A DNA stretch of 18,647 nucleotides from CAJXZP01 sp964195485. GTDB lineage: Bacteria; Bacteroidota; Bacteroidia; Flavobacteriales_G; Salibacteraceae. The first letter of the stretch is position 1. Each line of letters begins with the position of its first letter. A model generated the notes under the pieces. The model made no database searches. It saw only the letters and a list, made by a program, of their open reading frames with translations, and was not told the origin of the DNA. This document shows, one piece after another, positions 12,954 through 18,647 of the stretch. The position numbers and the translations under genes were made by a program. Location: positions 1 to 18,647 of the forward strand of contig CAXMPG010000066.1 of the NCBI GenBank assembly GCA_964195485.1. The letters are read 5' to 3'.

Positions 12954-14321
12954 TTAGTTTTCTTTGTAGAATTTAATGTTTCGAGTAGAATACATCACAA
13001 AAGATAAGATGATGAATAAGCCAATGCTACCCATTAATAGGGCATAATCTTCTGAATTAAGAACGAAAAACATAAAGCTGTAAATCCCTCCGAGACCTGC
13101 GGTTAAAAGTGCGGCCATAGTTCGGCTTTGGAATATAAATGAAGAATACATTCCAATAAGACCCGCGATCATAATAGTAGATAAAATGTAAGCCGTATTG
13201 AATCCAAAATGTTCTGATATAGAAATTAGCAACGTGTAGAATAATACTAGCGCAGAACCCACAAGTACATATTGAAGCGGATGAATTTTTATGGCGTTAG
13301 CAATTTCAATAAAGAAAAATGCTAAGAATGTAAGGAGTACAATTAAGCTCGCATATTTTGCTGACCGTAGTGATTTGTGATACTCATCTACCGGTTTAAT
13401 TAAATCAACACCAAAGTCAGAGTGGTCTAATTTATTATCTTTATCTGACCATTGTTGAGGGTAGTTCCTATTGAGGTTGATCACCTTCCATTGTGAGGTG
13501 AAACCCGAATCATTTACTTCTTGCTTTTGCGGTAAAAATGCCCCATCAAATTTAGGGCTTGGCCATTTTGATTGTAGGTTTACCGTAGTTTGCTCTCCTA
13601 TTGGATTGAATCGTAAAAAACTACTTCCATTTACCTGAAGCGTGTAATTGAACCGGATGGGTTTAATCGCATTGATGGTTATTAGTTCTCCAGTGTCTGA
13701 ATAACTTTGTTCTTTGTTTTTTACGGGAACATTTACATGTACACCAGAAGAAATCATTTGGGCATTAATAACACCCGGACTCATTTCTAGGTTTTTGTTG
13801 TTCCAGTTAATTTTTATCACATCCGTGATACCTCGCATATCAGAAATTCCTAGCGCAATTTTGGCTTCTTCCCAAATCATATTAGAATCGTTTAGGTTTA
13901 AGTTTTCTAGGTCTATGTTATCAAAAGAACCTTCAATTTTTAAATCAGCATCGTATAAAACCACATCATAAATCCCTCGGTGTTTTTCATGAGGAGTGAC
14001 TACGCCATTTATTAATAATTTAGATGGCAGAAAATGTGCATTATGTTTTGTCTCTTGAAGTTGGCCATTATGATAGGTTTTTTCTTTGTACGGAATGGTT
14101 AATATAGGGCCTGTTACTGTCTGTGCTTTCCCCCATTTATTGCTGACCTCAGAAATAACTCCTTCACGTGCATGGGATCTTTCTTGAATCATAGATTCTA
14201 CCATATTCTCTGGTATAAGAAGGATTACAATTAGAAATCCTATCGTGACCATTTTTAACATGATAGATGTTTTCACCCAATTGGTGGCCTTGTCAATTAT
14301 ACCTGTACCTTCATTTTTCAT
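12954..14321 (-). CDS. creD: Inner-membrane protein CreD family
   Basis: This 455-residue protein has one N-terminal membrane helix (about 22-36) and a large periplasmic domain (about 40-315) starting with the family stretch E-R-S-H-A-R-E-G-V-I-S-E-V-S and T-V-T-G-P-I-L-T-I-P-Y. Five helices follow at about 322-341, 349-368, 377-396, 402-420 and 426-444. This is the full CreD architecture (about 450 residues). In enterobacteria creD is regulated by CreBC and linked to envelope integrity and beta-lactam or colicin tolerance, but the molecular activity is unknown. Here there is no CreBC; a winged-helix regulator gene lies immediately upstream. A 20-bp inverted-repeat box at 14345-14364, 24 bp before the ATG, suggests that this regulator controls it. 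Confidence 0.93.
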   Translation of the reverse strand: MKNEGTGIIDKATNWVKTSIMLKMVTIGFLIVILLIPENMVESMIQERSHAREGVISEVSNKWGKAQTVTGPILTIPYKEKTYHNGQLQETKHNAHFLPSKLLINGVVTPHEKHRGIYDVVLYDADLKIEGSFDNIDLENLNLNDSNMIWEEAKIALGISDMRGITDVIKINWNNKNLEMSPGVINAQMISSGVHVNVPVKNKEQSYSDTGELITINAIKPIRFNYTLQVNGSSFLRFNPIGEQTTVNLQSKWPSPKFDGAFLPQKQEVNDSGFTSQWKVINLNRNYPQQWSDKDNKLDHSDFGVDLIKPVDEYHKSLRSAKYASLIVLLTFLAFFFIEIANAIKIHPLQYVLVGSALVLFYTLLISISEHFGFNTAYILSTIMIAGLIGMYSSFIFQSRTMAALLTAGLGGIYSFMFFVLNSEDYALLMGSIGLFIILSFVMYSTRNIKFYKEN

Positions 14322-14344
14322 AAATCTATTTTTTTAGTTATTAA

Positions 14345-14364
14345 AGTACTTTGAAATTCAAAGT
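14345..14364. promoter_or_regulatory. Operator-like box in front of creD
   Basis: AGTACTTTGAAATTCAAAGT contains the inverted repeat ACTTTGAA-A-TTCAAAGT (8-1-8). It matches 18 of 20 positions of the box at 15349-15368. It sits in the 60-bp gap between the regulator gene and creD, a natural site for the product of the adjacent winged-helix gene. Confidence 0.6.
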
Positions 14365-14381
14365 TGATTAGGTAATTTTTT

Positions 14382-14684
14382 TTACATCGATGTAGATTTT
14401 AATATTTCTGCCAAACCAGACAGGTGTTGATTAAATGCTTTTTTGCCGATAGTTGTAATAATATATTTCGTGTTTGGCTTCTTGCCAATAAATGATTTTT
14501 CGATTTGAATATAATTTAATTTCTCCAGCGCAGAGGAGTGGCTAGCTAAATTTCCATCCGTTACTTCTAACAGGTTTTTTAATGCTTTAAAATCCAAAAA
14601 CTCATTCACAGCAAGTGCAGACATAATTCCTAAACGAATTTTGTTGTTAAATGCTTTGTCTAATTTTTCTATGGGATTTGCCAT
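14382..14684 (-). CDS. Winged-helix transcriptional regulator (HTH_34/ArsR-MarR-like)
   Basis: This 100-residue cytoplasmic DNA-binding protein consists of little more than one winged-helix domain. Helices run over about 4-25 and 31-39, and the recognition helix is likely within T42-D-G-N-L-A-S-H-S-S-A-L-E-K-L. A wing (I-E-K-S-F-I-G-K-K-P-N-T-K-Y-I-I-T) follows at about 61-77, then a C-terminal helix for dimerisation. This matches the short winged-helix family PF13601. No ligand or metal-binding domain is present and no Cys occurs, so a metal or redox sensor is unlikely. It lies between a polytopic membrane-protein gene (20 bp upstream) and creD (60 bp downstream). Similar 20-bp inverted repeats precede both, so autoregulation of the locus is the natural inference. 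Confidence 0.88.
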   Translation of the reverse strand: MANPIEKLDKAFNNKIRLGIMSALAVNEFLDFKALKNLLEVTDGNLASHSSALEKLNYIQIEKSFIGKKPNTKYIITTIGKKAFNQHLSGLAEILKSTSM

Positions 14685-14704
14685 CGTAAAATATCGGTGC
14701 GAAA

Positions 14705-15331
14705 TTACTTTCCTTTTTCGTATTTAAGGTACATCCATACCCCATAAATTATGTGTAATAATCCAAAACCAAATGCCCAGAAAAACAATCCGTAGCCAAT
14801 AAAGTAGGTTGCGAAAAGGCCGGTAATAATTTCAGCAAACCCTAAATACTTTATATCACTGATAGTATGCTTACTCGCACTAATAAGAGCTAATCCATAA
14901 AAAATTAAGGTGCCGGGAGCAATTATTCCGATGAGACCTTTGAATAACAAAATGAGTAAAAATAAACCGCCTGTACTAAGCGGGATTGCTAAGCTAAATA
15001 CAAGTTGTTTAGCGGTATTGTCCCAAATTTTTCGGCCTTGTTTTTTTGCCATTCTTTGGGTGAGAGCCATGCCTGTTAACAAGCTAAGCCCCAATACTGA
15101 TACCCCAACAATCATTAGTTTAAGAATGGCTATTTTGGGCAGGTAGGTAACAAACTCTCTGGAAAAATAAGTGTCAAACTGGTATAAAATGCCCCAAGCC
15201 ATATACGCTCCAATGATGGCGAAAACTCCAGCTAATACCCCCGAAAGCCCACTTAAGGATATAAATCGTGAGGAGCGTTCCATCATGTTTTTGATGTCTG
15301 CTAAATCTTGAATATACTTTTCTTTTTCCAT
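14705..15331 (-). CDS. Polytopic membrane protein of the regulator-creD operon
   Basis: This 208-residue protein has about six membrane helices (about 26-48, 67-90, 109-130, 134-152, 163-182 and 184-202) and a short acidic-basic N-terminal segment containing I-K-N-M-M-E-R-S-S-R-F-I-S-L-S-G-L-S-G. The N-terminal motif and the G-F-G-L-L-H-I-I-Y-G near the C-terminus look like a recurring Bacteroidota membrane-protein family that I cannot name. No enzymatic motif is visible. It is first in the operon, with the winged-helix gene 20 bp downstream and creD beyond. It may be a sensor or partner of the regulator, but that rests on position only. A 20-bp inverted-repeat box lies 17 bp upstream of its ATG. 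Confidence 0.8.
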   Translation of the reverse strand: MEKEKYIQDLADIKNMMERSSRFISLSGLSGVLAGVFAIIGAYMAWGILYQFDTYFSREFVTYLPKIAILKLMIVGVSVLGLSLLTGMALTQRMAKKQGRKIWDNTAKQLVFSLAIPLSTGGLFLLILLFKGLIGIIAPGTLIFYGLALISASKHTISDIKYLGFAEIITGLFATYFIGYGLFFWAFGFGLLHIIYGVWMYLKYEKGK

Positions 15332-15348
15332 CCTGAAATATGTTACAT

Positions 15349-15368
15349 AGTACTTTGAATTACAAAGT
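15349..15368. promoter_or_regulatory. Operator-like box in front of the regulator-creD operon
   Basis: AGTACTTTGAATTACAAAGT, with the next base, contains TACTTTG-aatta-CAAAGTA (7-5-7). It is 18/20 identical to the box before creD and in the same orientation. It lies 17 bp before the first ATG of the operon, where a bound dimer would cover the promoter or early leader. Confidence 0.6.
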
Positions 15369-15406
15369 AACAGAATTGGATTAGTATTATTGTGTACAGG
15401 TGTAAT

Positions 15407-16228
15407 TTATTCTAACTTTATTTTTTCAGGAGTAGCGTATGCCTTAGTCACAAAAGCCTTAACGGCTAAAAAAGATTTTTGTTTATTTTCAATAAAGCCC
15501 ATATGACCCGTGCTTTTTAAAATGGTTAGCGTTCCATTTTCAGGTATTTTTGATTGTGCCGCTAATTTTTTAGCGGGTAACACAGGGTCTAAGTCTCCAA
15601 TAATATAGGTAATTGGAAACGGTGCAAACTTCAAAACTATTTCTCTATCAGAGCGGTCACGCATTCCACCCAAGGAAGCGTTAATGTTTTGAATGCCCAT
15701 TTTATTTGCTCTTTTAACAAGAACAGAAATTCGTTTTAAATGTCTATGTCTATTTCCTTCGGCAAAAAGCAACGGAATAGAGTTTCGAACAAAGGAAGAT
15801 TTATTTCTTTCCACCAATTTCATCGCACGGTTTCTATTTTTCTTCTTTTCTTGATTATCGGCTGTGGCGGACGAAAAATACATGACCAACCCTTTCATCA
15901 TATCCGGATATAATTCGGCAAATGCCAACGCAGCATAACCTCCCATAGAATGACCTACTAAAATCACTTTTCGTAATCCTTCTGCTTTTAACACGGCAAG
16001 AATGCTTTCTGCCATGAGCTCCATGGAATGAATGTATCCGAAATTATCCGAACTACCATGACCTGGTAAATCAATGCAAATAGAACGGATATGTTTTGGG
16101 AGATGGGTAGGGTAATATTGCCACATTTCATGCGACTCTAAAAAGCCATGTAAAAAAACAACCGCACGGCCTTTTCCAGTATCCGTGTACCTGATTTTGC
16201 CTCCTTTGAATGTTGCGAATTTTTTCAC
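15407..16228 (-). CDS. Alpha/beta-hydrolase fold protein
   Basis: This 273-residue cytoplasmic enzyme has the complete alpha/beta-hydrolase set. The oxyanion-hole stretch F25-L-H-G-F-L-E-S-H-E-M-W and D53-L-P-G-H-G-S-S are followed by the nucleophile elbow G92-H-S94-M-G-G. The acid is D214 in G-D-L-D-P (D212 is an alternative), and the catalytic His is H242 in S-T-G-H-M-G-F-I-E. The lid region (about 125-195) is strongly basic. It is similar in outline to carboxylesterases and MhpC/BioH-like hydrolases. The substrate is unknown. Translation must start at a GTG at 16228, since an in-frame stop lies just upstream and the next ATG would remove the first strands. A -7 element lies 26 bp upstream. 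It is divergent from the PAQR gene. Confidence 0.9.
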   Translation of the reverse strand: MKKFATFKGGKIRYTDTGKGRAVVFLHGFLESHEMWQYYPTHLPKHIRSICIDLPGHGSSDNFGYIHSMELMAESILAVLKAEGLRKVILVGHSMGGYAALAFAELYPDMMKGLVMYFSSATADNQEKKKNRNRAMKLVERNKSSFVRNSIPLLFAEGNRHRHLKRISVLVKRANKMGIQNINASLGGMRDRSDREIVLKFAPFPITYIIGDLDPVLPAKKLAAQSKIPENGTLTILKSTGHMGFIENKQKSFLAVKAFVTKAYATPEKIKLE

Positions 16229-16253
16229 TTTTGCACGTGTAGTTTTACACCAT

Positions 16254-16261
16254 CAAAATTA
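16254..16261 (-). promoter_or_regulatory. -7 promoter element for the alpha/beta hydrolase
   Basis: TAATTTTG on the minus strand matches TAnnTTTG and lies 26 bp before the GTG start, implying a short leader of under 20 nt. No clear -33 TTG is visible. Confidence 0.5.
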
Positions 16262-16370
16262 GAAACCTCCTTTTCTTAAGCCTATACTAAAGGGGAGTTG
16301 TTATTCACTTTTTTTGAACAAAATCGAGTAAAAAAAAGCTAAAACTTAAATTTAGGCTGTTTATGAAATG

Positions 16371-16378
16371 TAATTTTG
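16371..16378 (+). promoter_or_regulatory. -7 promoter element for the hemolysin-III/PAQR gene
   Basis: TAATTTTG matches TAnnTTTG exactly, 31 bp before the ATG at 16409. An in-frame TTG at 16376 falls inside this element, so it cannot be the start if the promoter is real; this favours the ATG at 16409. The -33 element is weak. Confidence 0.55.
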
Positions 16379-16408
16379 TGGTTGAGAATTAGCATTACAA
16401 ATCAGGGC

Positions 16409-17053
16409 ATGAAAAGAAAGGCAGCGGAATACGACTTATTAGAAGAGAAATTAAACATTTACTCTCACGGCTTTGGTTTTATTGCGGCCGTTTTTGCGAC
16501 CGGTTTTTTGATTTATAAGTCTATTCACTTAGATAATATTCTGGCTATTTTTAGCGCGGTTGTTTTTGGGGTTAGTATGATTACACTTTATGCGGCTTCT
16601 TCCTTATATCATAGTTCAAAAAATCCGGTAATAAGAAAGCGACTGCAAGTATTTGATCACGCATCTATTTATATTTTAATTGCAGGTACTTATACTCCTT
16701 TTTCGCTGGTAACGCTTCATGGTACTATTGGGTGGGTGATTTTTGGCATTACATGGAGCATGGCCATTGCGGGAGTAATTCTGAAATTATTCTATACGGG
16801 GAGGTTTAATTTATTGTCGACTATTATGTATGTAATAATGGGTTGGAATATAGTTTTTGCTTTTAAACCATTAATTGAAAGCCTAACCATCCCTGGGTTT
16901 TTGTGGCTTCTAATTGGAGGCATTATTTACTCGGTAGGAGCGGTGTTTTATATGTTGGATAAGGTAAAATACACCCATGCTATTTTTCATGTTTTCGTCC
17001 TTGCAGGAACAATTTGTCATTTCATTTCTATATACTATTTCGTTTTGATTTAG
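16409..17053 (+). CDS. trhA: Hemolysin-III/PAQR family membrane protein (TrhA-like)
   Basis: From ATG 16409 this is a 214-residue inner-membrane protein with seven helices. The PAQR/HlyIII metal-site motifs are present: S64-S-L-Y-H68-S-S in helix 2-3, D83-H84-A-S-I-Y-I-L-I-A-G-T-Y-T-P-F starting the next helix, and H190-A-I-F-H194 near the C-terminus. In relatives these His and Asp/Ser residues hold a zinc ion in the membrane. Also typical is E12-E-K-L-N-I-Y-S-H-G-F-G. The bacterial family is linked to membrane fluidity homeostasis (TrhA), while the name hemolysin III comes from a heterologous assay. Whether it is hydrolytic is unsettled. It stands alone, divergent from the hydrolase. Confidence 0.92.
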   Translation: MKRKAAEYDLLEEKLNIYSHGFGFIAAVFATGFLIYKSIHLDNILAIFSAVVFGVSMITLYAASSLYHSSKNPVIRKRLQVFDHASIYILIAGTYTPFSLVTLHGTIGWVIFGITWSMAIAGVILKLFYTGRFNLLSTIMYVIMGWNIVFAFKPLIESLTIPGFLWLLIGGIIYSVGAVFYMLDKVKYTHAIFHVFVLAGTICHFISIYYFVLI

Positions 17054-17184
17054 GCTTTTTGAGTCTGCTTGAATCCGTTATAATTGTTTTACCCCACTAG
17101 TTGAATTCACTAATCATTTAGGTTTAATCCAACCTGAAAATTAAATTCATATTCAGCCTACAGTTACCAACACTAGCCCAAATA

Positions 17185-17211
17185 TCACGGAAAACCGTGA
17201 GAGTTTTTTTT
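17185..17211 (+). terminator. Intrinsic terminator downstream of the PAQR gene
   Basis: A 6-bp stem (17185-17190 with 17195-17200) with an AAAA loop is followed after GAG by eight T residues (17204-17211). It lies about 130 bp past the PAQR stop and about 80 bp before the next gene, so it probably separates the two units. The stem is short but GC-rich relative to the surroundings. Confidence 0.55.
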
Positions 17212-17292
17212 GTGTGTAAGCATTTTATTTGTGAGTAAGATATCCAATGAGTGAAAAACGGATGTCAGTATTCTAAATCAAAAACGTATCAT

Positions 17293-17766
17293 ATGAGAAA
17301 AACACTGTTAATACTTGGGCAGATTCTTTTTTGTGCAGCCTTAACCTCTGCACAGGAAGTGATAACTCCCCAAGGAGAAAGTTATTCAAATTCATCTGGC
17401 GAAATTCAATTCACTTTGGGTGAAATGATGATTTCAACTTTTGAAAATGGAACCAATACAATGACACAAGGGTTTCATCAAACTAAATTAATTATTTCGG
17501 GTATAGAAGATTATGCTTCTTACTTTGAAGTGGCCATTTATCCAAATCCAGTACTTAATCAGTTAACTATAAAGTTTACGGATATTCAGTTTGGGTATCA
17601 CATAGACTTGTTAGACGTCAACGGTAAGTTAGTAGGAACGCAGCCTTTAGTTGGACTAGAAAGCACTATTGATGTGCGTGCTTTAGCAGCGGGTATTTAC
17701 ATGCTTCTTTTAAAAGATGAAGAGGGACAATTCCTTAAAACATATCAAATTCACAAATTGAACTAA
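17293..17766 (+). CDS. Secreted protein with T9SS type A C-terminal sorting domain
   Basis: From the ATG at 17293 this is a 157-residue protein with a signal peptide ending S-A-Q21. A GTG at 17251 is in frame, but it would precede the signal peptide and is rejected. Residues 21-75 contain the strand-rich Q-E-V-I-T-P-Q-G stretch found ahead of sorting domains in Bacteroidota. Residues 79-157 are a type IX secretion sorting domain: V80-A-I-Y-P-N-P, then the glycine-containing strand D-V-N-G-K-L-V and L-A-A-G-I-Y-M-L-L-L near residues 131-140. Such domains send cargo through the type IX system for surface anchoring or release. It is followed after 10 bp by a tail-fibre-like gene, so the two probably form an operon. 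Confidence 0.88.
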   Translation: MRKTLLILGQILFCAALTSAQEVITPQGESYSNSSGEIQFTLGEMMISTFENGTNTMTQGFHQTKLIISGIEDYASYFEVAIYPNPVLNQLTIKFTDIQFGYHIDLLDVNGKLVGTQPLVGLESTIDVRALAAGIYMLLLKDEEGQFLKTYQIHKLN

Positions 17767-17776
17767 ACCAAAAATT

Positions 17777-18647
17777 ATGAAATCAAAAATACTTTTTATC
17801 ATAGCCTTTGTGGCTATTAATTTGGGTGTAACCGCTCAAACGCCTTATGCCTTCAACTATCAATCGGTAGTAAGAGATGCTACAGGGCAATTATTAATTA
17901 ACCAAGCGGTAGGTGTTCAAATCTCTTTGCTTCAGGGCAGCGCTACTGGAGCGGTTAGCTATCAGGAGACTTTTACAATGACCACCAACGACTATGCGTT
18001 AATCAACCTAAGAGTTGGCGAAGGCACCGTAGGTTTTGGAGTCTTTGATGCTATTGACTGGGGAAATGGGCCGTATTTTATGGAAGTAAGTATGGACTTT
18101 TCTGGTGGCAATAACTACATAGTTATGGGTTCAAGTCAACTGGTGAGTGTGCCTTACGCCATTCATGCAAAAACGGCCGGTAATACTTTTAGTGGAGATT
18201 ATAACGACTTAAGCAATACGCCTTCGAACGTTAGCTTCTTTAGCAATGATGCGGGGTATGTAATTACAGAAATGGATGGTGATTCAACCAATGAAATTCA
18301 AGCCTTGACCTTAAGTAATGATACCATGTTTTTAAGTAATGGTGGATATGTGAAGTTGCCGCCTCCAATTTTTGGTTTCAATGGTCAATACTCGGGTTTA
18401 GTTGGTGCGCCTACCAATGTTAGTCATTTCAACAATGATGCGGGGTATATAACTTCAGAATTAGATGGGGATTCTACCAATGAAATTCAAACGTTATCTT
18501 TAAGTAATGATACCATGTATTTATCGAATGGTGGTAATGCAGATTTGAGCGGTTATGATAATACAGCTGCGATTAATGTGAATACTGCTGCTATTACTAC
18601 AAACGCTACAGGTATTTCAACGAACGCATCTGGTATAACAACAAATG
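17777..18647 (+). CDS. Secreted tail-fibre/trimeric-stalk-like repeat protein (3' end missing)
   Basis: The reading frame from ATG 17777 is open for 290 codons to the window edge. A signal peptide ends V-T-A20. Residues 24-135 form an N-terminal domain common in Bacteroidota surface proteins (N-Y-Q-S-V-V-R-D-A-T-G, I-D-W-G-N-G-P-Y-F-M-E-V and S-V-P-Y-A-I-H-A-K-T-A). Two 50-residue repeats follow at 141-190 and 204-253, each with a N-D-A-G-Y motif and D-G-D-S-T-N-E-I-Q. From about 261 a short-period repeat of I-x-x-N-x-T/A steps begins, like the trimeric coiled-coil stalks of tail fibres and trimeric autotransporters. It is probably a surface fibre or adhesin. The missing C-terminus decides what it is. 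Confidence 0.85.
   Translation, partial: MKSKILFIIAFVAINLGVTAQTPYAFNYQSVVRDATGQLLINQAVGVQISLLQGSATGAVSYQETFTMTTNDYALINLRVGEGTVGFGVFDAIDWGNGPYFMEVSMDFSGGNNYIVMGSSQLVSVPYAIHAKTAGNTFSGDYNDLSNTPSNVSFFSNDAGYVITEMDGDSTNEIQALTLSNDTMFLSNGGYVKLPPPIFGFNGQYSGLVGAPTNVSHFNNDAGYITSELDGDSTNEIQTLSLSNDTMYLSNGGNADLSGYDNTAAINVNTAAITTNATGISTNASGITTN
18197..18535 (+). repeat. Two 150-bp coding repeats at 189-bp offset in the tail-fibre-like gene
   Basis: Units 18197-18346 and 18386-18535 encode homologous 50-residue segments that share N-D-A-G-Y, D-G-D-S-T-N-E-I-Q, L-S-N-D-T-M and L-S-N-G-G. DNA identity is also high, especially over the second half. They likely arose by tandem duplication within the gene. Confidence 0.85.

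Noticed and set aside
14383..14394. 12-bp palindrome TACATCGATGTA at the 3' end of the winged-helix gene
   Set aside because: It overlaps the last codons and stop of the gene, has no loop or T-run and no second copy, so chance is the simplest explanation.
17521..17528. TACTTTGAAG string resembling the creD-locus box
   Set aside because: It is a single half-site inside a coding sequence with no inverted partner.
1..18647. tRNA, rRNA, CRISPR arrays, insertion sequences and riboswitches
   Set aside because: Reading both strands gave no cloverleaf with conserved T-loop, no regular spacer-repeat array, no transposase-like protein and no riboswitch consensus that I recognise.

Overview
The window looks like a chromosomal segment from a Bacteroidota bacterium, most likely of the Flavobacteriales type. 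The evidence is a low GC content (mid-to-high 30s percent by eye), a type IX secretion (T9SS) C-terminal sorting domain, atpD-atpC as a stand-alone pair, an AtpD with extra internal segments, DUF1361 and CreD membrane proteins, and repeated use of the Bacteroidota -7 promoter element TAnnTTTG. Shine-Dalgarno sequences are essentially absent. I see no tRNA, rRNA, CRISPR array, prophage or intact insertion sequence.

Layout. 1-1842 (minus): a lipoprotein gene followed by a serine hydrolase that runs off the left edge. 2041-3951 (minus): promoter, atpD, atpC and a strong terminator. 4068-5501 (minus): an outer-membrane beta-barrel protein and a small secreted protein with promoter and terminator. 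5619-6653 (plus): asd, read divergently behind a 14-bp palindrome. 6668-10635 (minus): serS, a coiled-coil lipoprotein, a small Cys-rich membrane protein and a long TPR protein, probably one transcript. 10663-10710 is a perfect 23-bp-stem palindrome between serS and the rplU-rpmA terminator. 10722-11558 (minus): rplU-rpmA with a clear promoter and terminator. 11559-11854 has no gene but holds a GC-richer patch between 9-bp direct repeats. 11855-12888 (minus): dgkA-like kinase overlapping a DUF1361 gene. 12954-15368 (minus): a polytopic membrane protein, a winged-helix regulator and creD, with near-identical 20-bp inverted-repeat boxes in front of both membrane-protein genes. 15407-16228 (minus): an alpha/beta hydrolase, divergent from a hemolysin-III/PAQR gene (16409-17053, plus). 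17185-18647 (plus): a terminator, then a T9SS-sorted protein and a repeat-containing tail-fibre-like protein that runs off the right edge.

Most of this is housekeeping: F1-ATPase catalysis, aspartate-family amino-acid synthesis, seryl-tRNA charging, two 50S proteins and lipid or undecaprenol kinase. The cell-envelope theme is strong (barrel, lipoproteins, CreD, DUF1361, PAQR, T9SS cargo). The parts least explained by known families are the paired operator boxes of the creD locus, the long palindrome before serS, the CxxC-x5-CxxC two-helix membrane protein in the serS operon, and the 11721-11830 patch. I do not see a clear new defence or mobile system.
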